From: CAWKGV01 sp963849305
GTDB lineage: Bacteria; Pseudomonadota; Alphaproteobacteria; Acetobacterales; Acetobacteraceae
Reading direction: 5' to 3'
Assembly: GCA_963849305.1 (NCBI GenBank)
Contig: CAWKGV010000006.1
Location: 310,001-374,000 of the forward strand
DNA length: 64,000 bases
Below the pieces are notes generated by a model, which made no database searches, was not told the origin of the DNA, and worked only from the letters and a program-made list of their open reading frames with translations. Position 1 is the first letter of the stretch. The number at the start of each line of letters is the position of its first letter. The position numbers and the translations under genes are program-made. This document shows positions 1 to 8,539 of this stretch, one piece after another.

Positions 1-67
1 CCGGCGCATTGACCGCGATGACGGCGATCACCAGCGCGCCGATAGCGAGTTTGACCAACGTTCCCAC
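1..67 (-). CDS. small membrane protein, 5' part only (runs off window)
   Basis: A GTG start is preceded by a strong GGAAGGAG ribosome site six bases upstream. The 22 visible residues (MGTLVKLAIGALVIAV and onward) form one hydrophobic helix. It overlaps the 3' end of the maturation protease gene. Small single-helix proteins, such as the DUF6893 type, are known at this place in group 1h hydrogenase operons, so it is probably a cluster member. Only the N-terminus is visible, so the family is not proven. Confidence 0.45.
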   Translation of the reverse strand, partial: MGTLVKLAIGALVIAVIAVNAP

Positions 68-562
68 TGCACGCTCCTTCCTATGTACCGCAAACGTCGC
101 ACCATTGCCTCCACGGCGGCCAGCGCGGGCCCCACTGCCGCCGCGACCGGTGCGCTCAATCCCATGAACCCGTCGTCGTCGCCGAAGGTCAGCGGTTCGC
201 AGGCGACGAGGAACACGGGCGGGATTGTCTTGCCGAGCGCCCGCACCAGATCAAGCGCCGCCACTGGGTCGAGCGCGTGCGGCGAGAGGGTCGTTCCCTC
301 GGCCGCCACGTCCTGCGTCGGCTCCACCTCGATCACCGACACGGTGCCGGGCGCCGCGCCGCGCGCCGCAGCATCGACCAGTACCACGGCATCATAGCCG
401 TCGAGCAGGGCATAGGCCAGGTCGCGCGCGCGAATGCCGAAATCGACCACCTTCACGGCGTCCGGCAAGCTGCCGCGCAACAGCCGCTGCGCAACCTCGA
501 CGCCGAATCGCATCGTCCCCTTTGAAGATGTTGCCGACGCCTGCGACCAGAATGCCACTCAT
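28..562 (-). pseudogene. [NiFe] hydrogenase maturation endopeptidase, frameshifted
   Basis: This is a HyaD/HycI-type protease, which removes the C-terminal peptide of the hydrogenase large subunit after nickel insertion. The ATG at 562 overlaps the TGA of the upstream gene (ATGA). The first frame reads MSGILVAGVGNIFKGDDA, the family N-terminus with the nickel-sensing GDD motif. One extra base near 508 then shifts the frame, and the rest (FGVEVAQRLL, the Asp in LVDAAA, the His in SPHALDP) lies in the next frame. Correcting one base gives about 177 residues, typical for the family. An open frame from a GTG at 558 exists but lacks the GVGN motif. The break may be a sequencing error or real loss. 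Confidence 0.85.
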
Positions 563-1875
563 TGCGGCGCGTCCGTGCTCAGCGCCTCGACTTCCTCGGG
601 GCCGAAGAAGAACCGGTGGCCCGGCATTCGGTCGAGCCCCATGTCACGCCCCGGATCGTCGAGCACCGTCACCGCGACATGCACGCGATCCTCGAAATCC
701 CGCTCGATCGCCTCGATCACGGCGATCTTGCCCCGCAGCACCACGTCTATGATGTCGCGCCCAGGCCTCGGCCGGAGCCGCACATGGTCGCCAACCGCCA
801 ATCGTTCGCCATTGGCCGCGACGGCCGGTGGGCGCGGGCCTGGCGTCCGCAAGGTGCCGTGCAGCCGGCCAAGTTCCGCCGGGGTGAGCCGCTCCGTGCG
901 TTCCAGCAAGGCGCGCGCCCGGCTGTCCGCGGCGGCCATGTCCCGCTTCTCCGCCTCGGTCATGGTCAGGATGCGCAGGCTCAGGATTTCGTCGATCTCG
1001 GTGCCGTCGAACAAGTCGCCAGGGCTCTCCGCCGCGATCTCCGGGTAGTCGTACAGGATGATGGGCGAGGACAGCATCAGGTCGCGCGCGCCCGGCGGCC
1101 CGACCAGAACCGGCCAGGTGCCGTCGTTGGCGCAGGCCCTGGCGGCGTCTTGCAAGGAAGCGGGCGGGTCCATCAGCGAGACGAAGGCGCCTGCCGCCAC
1201 GCCGAGCAGAGTGTGAGTGGAGGCGAATGCGCGGCACTGCGCGAGGGCGCGGCTCGCGCGTTCGGACGCCCCCAGCGCGGTGAGATTTTCGATCCTGGCG
1301 GTCAGGCGGAACACCCCGTCGGCGGCAGGCACCGCCGTGGCCGTGAGACGTCCCGCGACGGCGGCATTGGATCGGATCAGCGCCGCGCCGATGCGCCCGT
1401 CCGAACCGCGGATCGGCTCCAATTCCCGCGCGGCCGGAAACGCGAAGTGGGTTTCGACCGCGTCTTCCAGCAGGCGGGCGATGGTCAGTGCCGGCGCGGC
1501 GACATCCCGCTCGCGTGCCTCCTCGGCGGCGAGATAGTGTGCGCCGTCGAGCGTGAGCGACGGGACGAGCGAAAGATCGGCGGTATCGGCATCAGGAAGT
1601 TCCGTCACCGGAGCGGGAAGCCGGCCTATTTCGCGCGTGACGACGTGCAGGAAACGGACGCGAATCTCCACCACGGTTTCCGGCGTGCCTTCGATCAGGC
1701 ATTCCGTCTGCATCCGGGACGGATCGCCGCCGGTCGTCTCCGCGTAGTCACGGGGAAACACGCCGCCGAAGGTCCACCGGTGCCGGTTCTTGATCGACGC
1801 CGGCCCATAAGGATACAGCAGGTATCCTTCGTACAGCACCGCCGCGACGATGGCCGACGCGCGCTCCAGGTTCAT
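559..1875 (-). CDS. conserved protein of the group 1h hydrogenase operon, unknown function
   Basis: A 438-residue protein coupled by ATGA overlaps to DUF6084 upstream and the maturation protease downstream. No catalytic motif or membrane segment is recognised. The last 75 residues or so (from GERLAVGDHVRLRPR to GHRFFFGPEEVEAL) look like a small beta-barrel of SH3 or KOW type. Its place among hydrogenase-specific genes suggests a role in maturation, assembly or electron transfer. That is inference from context only. Similar large uncharacterised proteins occur in actinobacterial hydrogenase clusters. Confidence 0.8.
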   Translation of the reverse strand: MNLERASAIVAAVLYEGYLLYPYGPASIKNRHRWTFGGVFPRDYAETTGGDPSRMQTECLIEGTPETVVEIRVRFLHVVTREIGRLPAPVTELPDADTADLSLVPSLTLDGAHYLAAEEARERDVAAPALTIARLLEDAVETHFAFPAARELEPIRGSDGRIGAALIRSNAAVAGRLTATAVPAADGVFRLTARIENLTALGASERASRALAQCRAFASTHTLLGVAAGAFVSLMDPPASLQDAARACANDGTWPVLVGPPGARDLMLSSPIILYDYPEIAAESPGDLFDGTEIDEILSLRILTMTEAEKRDMAAADSRARALLERTERLTPAELGRLHGTLRTPGPRPPAVAANGERLAVGDHVRLRPRPGRDIIDVVLRGKIAVIEAIERDFEDRVHVAVTVLDDPGRDMGLDRMPGHRFFFGPEEVEALSTDAPQ

Positions 1876-2534
1876 GGCGGGCTCTCCGCCGTCTCGGCCA
1901 TGTCCCGCGCCGCAAGCAACTCGGTGAGCGCCTGGTCCCAGCTCGCCAACCCCCGGCTTCGCTTGAAGCGATACAGCCGGTCGAACACGTCATGACCGAG
2001 GCGCAACCAAAGCCCGTCCGAGTAATAGTCCCGCATCATGCTGTGCCAGATCTGAACCGGTAGGCGATAAGTGGCCTCCTTGCTCCACGCGACTTGTTCG
2101 ATCTGCAACCGGTCGTCCTCATCGCGATAGAAGATGGACCCGCTGAACAGGAAGGAAAGCGGCGCTTCGCCGTCGCCCAGGCCATGGAAATACTTGGTGG
2201 CGGCAAGGTTGAAATCGTAGCTGCACGGCACCGGCAATTCGATTCGGCAAGTGGTCTCGAACGCCGGCACTGCGGCATTGACATGGGTCCAGAGCAGGCT
2301 GCGCAGGGTCTCGCCCCAGCGCGCCGGCACCCCGAACAGCTCAAGCAGCCGCTCCTGCTCCAGCGCGTCATAGCGCCTTTGCGTCGGTTCGATGCGGATT
2401 TGGCAGCGGAGCTGCACGTTTTGCACCGGGACCGAAGGAGTCTTGTTCGTCACCGCGAGCCCGAACAGCAGCAGCGGCGCCGCCGAGTGCGCGGCGACGC
2501 TCGCCTGCTCGACCGCGAAATCAAGCTCGACCAT
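1872..2534 (-). CDS. DUF6084 family protein of the hydrogenase operon
   Basis: A 220-residue protein matching what is known of DUF6084, which accompanies group 1h (former group 5) [NiFe] hydrogenases. Diagnostic stretches are LRCQIRIEPTQRRYDALEQE, LLWTHVNAAVPAF and LPVPCSYDFNLAATKYFHGL. The start is ATG at 2534 (MVELDFAV), because the longer open frame before it reads through the DUF5947 coding end. It overlaps DUF5947 by 14 bases and the next gene by ATGA. The function is unknown. No metal-binding motif or signal peptide is visible. Confidence 0.85.
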   Translation of the reverse strand: MVELDFAVEQASVAAHSAAPLLLFGLAVTNKTPSVPVQNVQLRCQIRIEPTQRRYDALEQERLLELFGVPARWGETLRSLLWTHVNAAVPAFETTCRIELPVPCSYDFNLAATKYFHGLGDGEAPLSFLFSGSIFYRDEDDRLQIEQVAWSKEATYRLPVQIWHSMMRDYYSDGLWLRLGHDVFDRLYRFKRSRGLASWDQALTELLAARDMAETAESPP

Positions 2535-3195
2535 GCGCCCAATCCGGCGATACGTCCGGCGTTGCGTTCCGCTGGCCGGCGTGCGGCGCCTCCGCGGTTT
2601 GCCGGAGCCGGGCGAAGAATTGCCCGATCGCATCCCAGGCTTCCGTGCCGCCGGACAGGCCGCGCCAGTGTTTGCGGATCAGTCCGGCCAGCGCGTAGCA
2701 ACGATCGATCGGCACCCGGTAGTAGTCGCGACGGTCGTTGGTCCGGTCCACCAGCAATGCCTCGACGTCCGGCTTCAACGAGGCGAGCACCGGGTTCCGC
2801 GTCACGAGCTGCGACCAGCTCGCGAGGCCGAGCAAGGATTGCGTGGCGCCCGCGGGGCCGGGGTAGAGCGCGACCGGCCTGCCCTCCGGCGTGCTATGGA
2901 AGATGAAGGCCATGCCGATCGGGATTTGCAGCGCGTCCCATTCGGCGTCGGTCAGGCGGAAACCCTCCAGCCGATAGGCCCGCCGTGGCAGCGTGCGATA
3001 CGGCCCGCTCTCGCCGCTCCCCACGGTCACGATGCAGGAACGGCAAGCGCACCGCAGACGGCGCGCCTCGATATCGACGAGATGGGCGTGTTCGGCCGGC
3101 ACCGCCGTACGACACAGCTCGCAGCGCGTCTCCGCCGGCTGCACGAAGCGGCGGACCTGCCTGACCCAGTTGTGTCTCGGTGCGACGACGATCAT
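2521..3195 (-). CDS. DUF5947 family protein, cysteine-rich N-terminus
   Basis: A 224-residue DUF5947 protein, characteristic of group 1h hydrogenase clusters. The N-terminal third carries CELC followed by His residues and then CACRSC, a likely metal-binding (zinc or iron-sulfur) knuckle. Family-typical segments follow: FRLTDAEWDALQIPIGMAF, LYPGPAGATQSLL and ALLVDRTNDRRDYYRVPID. It starts two bases after the NifU-like stop codon. A role in electron transfer or cofactor assembly has been suggested by context for such proteins but is not shown here. Confidence 0.88.
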   Translation of the reverse strand: MIVVAPRHNWVRQVRRFVQPAETRCELCRTAVPAEHAHLVDIEARRLRCACRSCIVTVGSGESGPYRTLPRRAYRLEGFRLTDAEWDALQIPIGMAFIFHSTPEGRPVALYPGPAGATQSLLGLASWSQLVTRNPVLASLKPDVEALLVDRTNDRRDYYRVPIDRCYALAGLIRKHWRGLSGGTEAWDAIGQFFARLRQTAEAPHAGQRNATPDVSPDWAHGRA

Positions 3196-3197
3196 CG

Positions 3198-3725
3198 TCA
3201 GTTCGCCAGCGCCGGCCTCGCCTCCGGCGGCATGGCCTCCTCCACGCCCAGATCAGGCCCGTCGATCAGCAGCTCCTCCAATTCCGGCGCCGCATCCACG
3301 ACGGCGGCCTCGATCTGCTCGCGCAGTGCCGCGTCCAGCGGAGCTGCATCGGGGTGACGCTGCACCACCAGCCGCGCTGACTCCGGGCCGACGGACGCGA
3401 GCCGAAGGCGCAACCCGCGTGCCGCGAGGTCGCGGTTCAGCTCGGCGACCGCGCGCCGGACCCGCACCTCGGCCGCATCAGGATGTAGTCCGTGCAGCAG
3501 CAGCACCGCGCGGGCATGCGGGTCGTCGGCCAATCGCGACAACAGCGCCGCGCCACCAGCCTCGCCGGCGATGATCGAGGCCATGCGGGCGAGCGCCAGC
3601 CCGTGCAGATCGAGCACGACCTCCAGCAACTCGCGCGCCGGACGCCGGGCCGACGCATCGGGCAGGGTTTGAAGCGTCGCGATCAGCGCCTCGATGCGGC
3701 GAAGCGCCTCGGCTGCCTCGCTCAT
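3198..3725 (-). CDS. NifU-like protein lacking cysteines
   Basis: A 175-residue protein coupled by an ATGA overlap to the hydrogenase large-subunit gene. The position and the C-terminal region (from about residue 100, ending in APELEELLIDG) fit the NifU C-terminal-like proteins of 1h clusters. No cysteine occurs anywhere in the protein, so the CxxC that binds an iron-sulfur cluster in NifU/Nfu is absent. It could be a chaperone or structural partner rather than a cluster donor. The NifU assignment rests mainly on position and weak C-terminal resemblance. Confidence 0.75.
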   Translation of the reverse strand: MSEAAEALRRIEALIATLQTLPDASARRPARELLEVVLDLHGLALARMASIIAGEAGGAALLSRLADDPHARAVLLLHGLHPDAAEVRVRRAVAELNRDLAARGLRLRLASVGPESARLVVQRHPDAAPLDAALREQIEAAVVDAAPELEELLIDGPDLGVEEAMPPEARPALAN

Positions 3726-5563
3726 GAATGCCCAAGCTCGCCTGAATGAGCGTGCCCGCCGACGCCGAACATCGGCGAATGCGTGGTGTGCAGCGTCTTG
3801 CCCTTACCCACGAACATATGCACGCCACACGGCAGGCACGGATCGAAGCTGCGCACCGCGCGCATGATGTCGATGCCCTTGAAGTTCTCCGGACCGTTCT
3901 CCTCGAAGATCGGCGTGTTCTGCACCGCGTCCTCATACGGCCCGGGAGTGCCGAACTTGTCACGGGGGTTGGCGTTCCAGGGTGTCGGCGGGTACGGGTG
4001 GTAATTGGCGATCTTGCCGTCGCGGATCACCAGATGGTGCGACAGTACGCCGCGCACCGCCTCGTGGAAGCCGCAGCCGATCGCCTCGTCCGGTACCTTG
4101 AAGTCGGACCAGGTGGCGGTGCGGCCGGCCTGCACCTCGGTGAACGCCTTTTCAAGAAAATGGAGCGCCGCGGCGGCGGAATAGGCCTGGAAATAGGTCC
4201 GCGCGCGGTCGCGCTCGATCGCGTTGCTCCACTTCGGGATCTTCCACTCAAACTCCACCTCCGGCTTGAGCGCGGTCTTCGGCAGGTAAATTTTGACGCT
4301 GTGGCCGGTGGATTTGATGTAGCCGATATCGACCAGGCCGGCGAGCGCGGTCGCCCACAGCCGGGCGATCGGGCCGCCGCCGGTGTCCAGCGCCAGATGG
4401 TCGCCGGTGCGCTTGTCGAGCCAGCGCGGCGACATCACCCATGAATAGTTGCCGTTGAAATTGCGCTTCTGAGGCCGCGGCACCGTGGTCTGGTTCCACG
4501 GATGGTCCTGGTGCACCTCGTTGCCGAGCGGATCGCGTTTGACGAAGGTCTCGCGCCCCTCCCAGCCGTCGTAGAACGAATGCCCCAGCAAGATGCGGAT
4601 GTTGAGGTTGATGTCAACGAGGTCGGTGGTCACCAGCTTGCCGTCCACCACCACGCCGGGGGTGACGAACATGCCCCGGCCCCACTTGGTCATGTTGCGA
4701 TATTGATAGTCGCACACATCGGGATCCTGGTACGAGCCCCAGCAACCCAGCAGCACGCGCCGTTGACCGACCTTCTCATAGCCGGGCAGGGCCTCGTAGA
4801 AGAAGTCGAACAGGTCATCGTGCAGCGGCACGACCTTCTTCATGAACTCGACGTACTTCATCAGCCGGGTCAGATATTCGGTGAACAGCTGCACCGACGG
4901 CACCGTGCCAACGCCGCCCGGGTAAAGCGTCGAGGGGTGGACGTGCCGTCCTTCCATCAAGCTGAACATCTCGCGCGTATAGCGGCTGACCAGCAGCGTC
5001 TCGCGATAGAACTCGCCGGTGAACGGGTTGAGCGCGGTCATAATGTCGGCGATGGTGCGATAGCCGTGGTCTGCGGCGTGCGGCGCCTGTTTCTTCTGCG
5101 CCTTCGTCCACACGCTCGGATTGGTCTCCTTAACCATGTTCTCGCAGAAATCGACACCCACCAGATTGTCTTGGTAAATGTTGTGGTCGAACATGTACTC
5201 GGCGGCCTCGCCGAGATTGACGATCCACTCGGCCAGCGCCGGCGGGCGCACGCCGTAGGCCATGTTCTGCGCGTAGACCGAGCAGGTGGCGTGATTGTCA
5301 CCGCAGATGCCGCAGATGCGGCTGGTGATGAAGTGTGAGTCGCGCGGATCCTTGCCTTTCATGAAGATGCTGTAGCCGCGGAAGATCGAGGAGGTGCTGT
5401 GGCACTCGGCCACGGTGCGGTTCTGGAAGTCGATCTTGGTGTAGATCCCAAGACTACCAACGATGCGCGTGATCGGGTCCCAGTTCATTTGCACCAGGTT
5501 GCCCGGCGTGCGGGCCTCGGCTGCGCCAGCCCGAGTGTCGATATCGCGCGGGATGTCGGTCAT
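3722..5563 (-). CDS. hhyL: group 1h uptake [NiFe] hydrogenase large subunit
   Basis: The catalytic subunit that oxidises H2 at a Ni-Fe centre. It has 613 residues. The N-terminal nickel motif is RICGICGDNH and the C-terminal one is DPCLPCGVH, together giving the four Cys ligands. About 31 residues follow the final His, forming the extension removed by the maturation protease encoded downstream in the operon. The start is ATG at 5563 with AGGGAGAAG upstream. The gene follows the small subunit by 21 bases, and its neighbours DUF5947 and DUF6084 mark subgroup 1h, the high-affinity hydrogenases known from Streptomyces (Hhy) and Mycobacterium (Huc). No transmembrane segment is visible. Confidence 0.96.
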   Translation of the reverse strand: MTDIPRDIDTRAGAAEARTPGNLVQMNWDPITRIVGSLGIYTKIDFQNRTVAECHSTSSIFRGYSIFMKGKDPRDSHFITSRICGICGDNHATCSVYAQNMAYGVRPPALAEWIVNLGEAAEYMFDHNIYQDNLVGVDFCENMVKETNPSVWTKAQKKQAPHAADHGYRTIADIMTALNPFTGEFYRETLLVSRYTREMFSLMEGRHVHPSTLYPGGVGTVPSVQLFTEYLTRLMKYVEFMKKVVPLHDDLFDFFYEALPGYEKVGQRRVLLGCWGSYQDPDVCDYQYRNMTKWGRGMFVTPGVVVDGKLVTTDLVDINLNIRILLGHSFYDGWEGRETFVKRDPLGNEVHQDHPWNQTTVPRPQKRNFNGNYSWVMSPRWLDKRTGDHLALDTGGGPIARLWATALAGLVDIGYIKSTGHSVKIYLPKTALKPEVEFEWKIPKWSNAIERDRARTYFQAYSAAAALHFLEKAFTEVQAGRTATWSDFKVPDEAIGCGFHEAVRGVLSHHLVIRDGKIANYHPYPPTPWNANPRDKFGTPGPYEDAVQNTPIFEENGPENFKGIDIMRAVRSFDPCLPCGVHMFVGKGKTLHTTHSPMFGVGGHAHSGELGHS

Positions 5564-5584
5564 GATCTGCTTCTCCCTGCCCGA

Positions 5585-6679
5585 TTATTGCGGCACATGG
5601 CCGGTGGTCAGCTCCGGCCGGTTGTGGCGCCACTTGGGCTCCTTGTTCAGCGTGGAATTGGTGATCTTGCGCAGGTTGCGGATCAGCACGCCGTACGACT
5701 TGATCAGGCCTGAGGACAACTTGCCGCCCGGCGGCTCGTCCATGAACGGCATGAACTTGTCGGGGAACCCCGGCATGGTACAGCCGATGCAGATGCCGCC
5801 GACATTGGGGCAGCCGCCCATGCCGCCAATCCAGCCGCGCTTCGGCACATTGCATTGCACCACCGGCCCCCAGCAGCCGATCTTCACCAGGCATTTGGGC
5901 GAGCCGTACTCGGTGGCGAAATCGGCCTGCTCGTAATAGGCGGCGCGGTCGCAGCCGTTATGCACCGTGTTGCTGAACAGCCATTTCGGCCGCAATGCCT
6001 GGTCGAGCGGGATCATCGGCGCCAGGCCGGCGAGCTGGCGCAGCAGATAGAGCAGCGTCTCCATGAAGTTGTCCGGCTGCACCGGACAGCCGGGGACGTT
6101 AACGATCGGCAGGCCGGCCTTCGAGCGCCACTCCCAGCCGAGATAATCGGCGAGGCCCATGCATCCGGTGGGGTTGCCCTCCATCGCATGAATGCCGCCG
6201 TAGGTGGCGCACGTTCCGGCCCCGACCACCGCGAGCGCCTTCGGCGCCAGGCGGTCGATCCATTCATTGGTGGTGATCGGCTCTCCGGTTTTCGGGTCCG
6301 TTCCCATCGCGGCCCAATAGCCCTCGCCACTGAGCTTCTCGTTCGGGATCGAGCCCTCGACCACCAGAACGAAATTGTCGAGTTCACCGCGTGCCGCCCG
6401 GTGGAACGCCTGCATGAAGGCGTCGCCCACCTCGTAGGCGAGGACCGGATTGTGCAAGTGGACTTTCGGCAGACCGGGGATTGCCCCGAGCAGCACATCC
6501 TCGATGCTGGGCTCGCTGGCGGCGGTGATCGACACGGTGTCGCCGTCACATCCGAGCCCGGCGGTGATCCAGAGGACATGCACCTCCTTGATAGCGGGCG
6601 TGTGCTGGGTCTTGCGCCCATACGGGACTGTGCCCGTTCCTCCGTTGCCTGTCCCAGCCGTGCCCGTATCACCTGCCAT
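5585..6679 (-). CDS. hhyS: group 1h uptake [NiFe] hydrogenase small subunit
   Basis: The electron-transfer subunit, 364 residues, carrying three iron-sulfur clusters. The proximal-cluster motif reads GLGCDGDTVS: Cys44 is present, but the usual second Cys is Asp47. The other two ligands come from GTCATYGG and PGCPVQP. A 3Cys/1Asp proximal cluster is known for actinobacterial-type group 1h enzymes, including that of Ralstonia eutropha H16. The His/Cys motifs for the other clusters are at HNGC, GSPKC, KIGCWG and GGCPNVGGICIGC. No Tat signal or C-terminal anchor is seen, so the enzyme is probably cytoplasmic or peripherally bound. The Gly/Thr-rich first 20 residues are weakly supported, and a later start is possible. 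First gene of the operon. Confidence 0.95.
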   Translation of the reverse strand: MAGDTGTAGTGNGGTGTVPYGRKTQHTPAIKEVHVLWITAGLGCDGDTVSITAASEPSIEDVLLGAIPGLPKVHLHNPVLAYEVGDAFMQAFHRAARGELDNFVLVVEGSIPNEKLSGEGYWAAMGTDPKTGEPITTNEWIDRLAPKALAVVGAGTCATYGGIHAMEGNPTGCMGLADYLGWEWRSKAGLPIVNVPGCPVQPDNFMETLLYLLRQLAGLAPMIPLDQALRPKWLFSNTVHNGCDRAAYYEQADFATEYGSPKCLVKIGCWGPVVQCNVPKRGWIGGMGGCPNVGGICIGCTMPGFPDKFMPFMDEPPGGKLSSGLIKSYGVLIRNLRKITNSTLNKEPKWRHNRPELTTGHVPQ

Positions 6680-7245
6680 GGGAACGCTCCTTGTGCGACA
6701 TCTCCGGCGGGATCGCCCGCTACGTCAGGCCGACGGCGCCGTTTCGCGGTCGGCAGCTTTTTCGCGCTGCCGAACACATTATGGTCGTGGTACGCGCCAT
6801 TGTGCAAAATGGGTTCGCATCCCGGCATCACGAACGCGTGGCCGGGACCGCGAGGGCTGGCGTCAGACTTACATCAAACTATCGAGCAATTCGGTTGCGG
6901 CCAGCCTACCGGAGGCGCCGGGCCGGGCTATCGCTCGTCATGGTCGGCCCCGGGTCGAGCCGAGGGCCGACCATCCACGATAGTTGCACGCTTCAACTTT
7001 CTGCAAGTCGGAACCGTGGCGATGATGTGTCTTCGTCCGCTCGAAGGGCGATTTCTCCGTCCCGACCTCCGGCATCGCTGGCGAGTTAATAGAACAGCAC
7101 CTTGCCATCATTTCTTTAGTCGAAACGATGCATCGTGCGAGGCAGCCGGAATGTCTTGACAGCATTGGTCTCTCGATGCTCGCAAACGAGATAGCCTAAC
7201 ACGAGGAGCGATCGTTACTAGTTCGCAAATCTGAAAGCGAGCCGG
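6680..7245. other. 566-base intergenic region upstream of the hydrogenase operon
   Basis: It lies between the 3' end of trpS and the hydrogenase small-subunit start, both on the minus strand. It must hold the hydrogenase promoter. I see no convincing -35/-10 or sigma-54 pair on the minus strand and no supported ORF. The stretch from about 7080 to 7245 is more AT-rich than its surroundings. Confidence 0.5.
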
Positions 7246-8244
7246 CTAGCCCCGCAGGAACCCGACCAGCCGCTCCGCCTCCGCGACAATCGGATCGGCG
7301 ATCGCCGCCGCGCGCGCCGCGCCTTCGCGCAGCACGGCATCGATCCGCGCCGGGTCGGCCAGCAGCCGCTCGGTCTCGCGCGCGATCGGGGTCAGCTTCT
7401 CGACCAGCAGCGCCGTCAGCGCCTCCTTGAACGCGCCGAACCCCTTGCCGCCATGCTCGCGCAGCACGCCCCCCGGATCGGTGCCGGCCAGCGCCGCGTA
7501 GATGCCGACCAGGTTGCGCGCCTCCGCCCGGCCCTCAAGCCCCGCCGGCTCCGAGGGCAGCGGCTCCGGGTCGGTCTTAGCCCGACGGATCTTGAGCGCA
7601 ATCGTGTCCGCGTCGTCGTTGAGGTTGATCCGGCTCTGGTCGGAGGTGTCGGACTTGGACATTTTTTTGGTGCCGTCGCGCAGGCTCATCACCCGCGCCG
7701 CCGGCCCCAGGATCAGCGGCTCAATCGAAGGGAAGAAATCGACCCCGTAATCGTGGTTAAATTTCTGCGCGATGTCGTTGGCGAGTTCGAGGTGCTGGCG
7801 CTGGTCGTCGCCAACCGGCACGGCGGTCGCGTGATAGGCCAGGATGTCGGCCGCCATCAGGTTCGGATAGACGTAGAGCCCGGCCGAGGCCGCCTCCCGG
7901 TCCTTGCCCGCCTTGTCCTTGAACTGGGTCATTCGGTTCAGCCAGCCAAGCCGGGCCACGCAGTTAAAGATCCAAGCTAGCTGAGCGTGCGCGCGCACCT
8001 GGGACTGCGGGAACAGGAGGTGGCGCTCGGGGTCGATGCCGCAGGCGAGCACGGTCGCGGCCATCTCGCGGGTCTGGCGGGCAAGCGCGGCCGGCTCCTG
8101 CCAGACCGTGATCGCGTGCAGATCGACCACGCACCAAAGGCACTCGTGGGTTGCCTGCAACGCTACCCAGTTGCGGATGGCGCCGAGGTAATTACCGAGA
8201 GTCGGGATGCCGGACGGCTGGATGCCGGAGAAGATGCGGGACAT
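7246..8244 (-). CDS. trpS: tryptophan--tRNA ligase
   Basis: Class I aminoacyl-tRNA synthetase that charges tRNA-Trp, 332 residues, the usual bacterial length. The start MSRIFSGIQPSGIPTLGNYLG contains the HIGH-type signature (PTLGNYLG), and KKMSKSD is the KMSKS loop. LYVYPNLMAADIL and VGDDQRQHLEL are family-typical. It lies downstream of murJ on the same strand, with about 300 bases and a hairpin between them. Confidence 0.97.
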   Translation of the reverse strand: MSRIFSGIQPSGIPTLGNYLGAIRNWVALQATHECLWCVVDLHAITVWQEPAALARQTREMAATVLACGIDPERHLLFPQSQVRAHAQLAWIFNCVARLGWLNRMTQFKDKAGKDREAASAGLYVYPNLMAADILAYHATAVPVGDDQRQHLELANDIAQKFNHDYGVDFFPSIEPLILGPAARVMSLRDGTKKMSKSDTSDQSRINLNDDADTIALKIRRAKTDPEPLPSEPAGLEGRAEARNLVGIYAALAGTDPGGVLREHGGKGFGAFKEALTALLVEKLTPIARETERLLADPARIDAVLREGAARAAAIADPIVAEAERLVGFLRG

Positions 8245-8280
8245 GAGTTTGGGTTCGACCGCCGATCGTCGATGAAGCTA

Positions 8281-8311
8281 CGGAGGCGGAGTGATCGCCG
8301 ATCCGCCTCCG
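8281..8311 (-). terminator. perfect 10-bp hairpin between murJ and trpS
   Basis: CGGAGGCGGA pairs with TCCGCCTCCG around an 11-base loop. It sits about 230 bases after the murJ stop and 37 bases before the trpS start. No T-run follows, so it could be a weak terminator for murJ or a leader structure for trpS. The rest of 8245-8539 contains nothing I can assign. Confidence 0.4.
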
Positions 8312-8539
8312 GGGGGCAAGCTCGGTGGCGCGTTGACGAGAGAAGCGGCGGCCGGTGGTGGACTATTTTGCTATCCGGTTGTCGTACATTCATTGCTCAA
8401 TCATGAGATCCCACGCCCGTCGGGGCAACTAATTCCACGGGCAAATACACCTAATTGCAAAACCGCTATTGATCGCCTACCCAATAAACGCCTTACTGAG
8501 CGGTACAGCACATTGCCGTCATTTTTACGACCGGCGAAC

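Noticed and set aside
562..1995. Long plus-strand open frame of 477 codons
   Set aside because: It is antisense to the 438-aa operon protein; composition is Arg/His/Gly-rich with no motif, as expected for a high-GC shadow frame.
7155..7195. TTGACA with AT-rich downstream sequence on the plus strand
   Set aside because: It points toward the 3' end of the minus-strand trpS, and no plus-strand gene follows.
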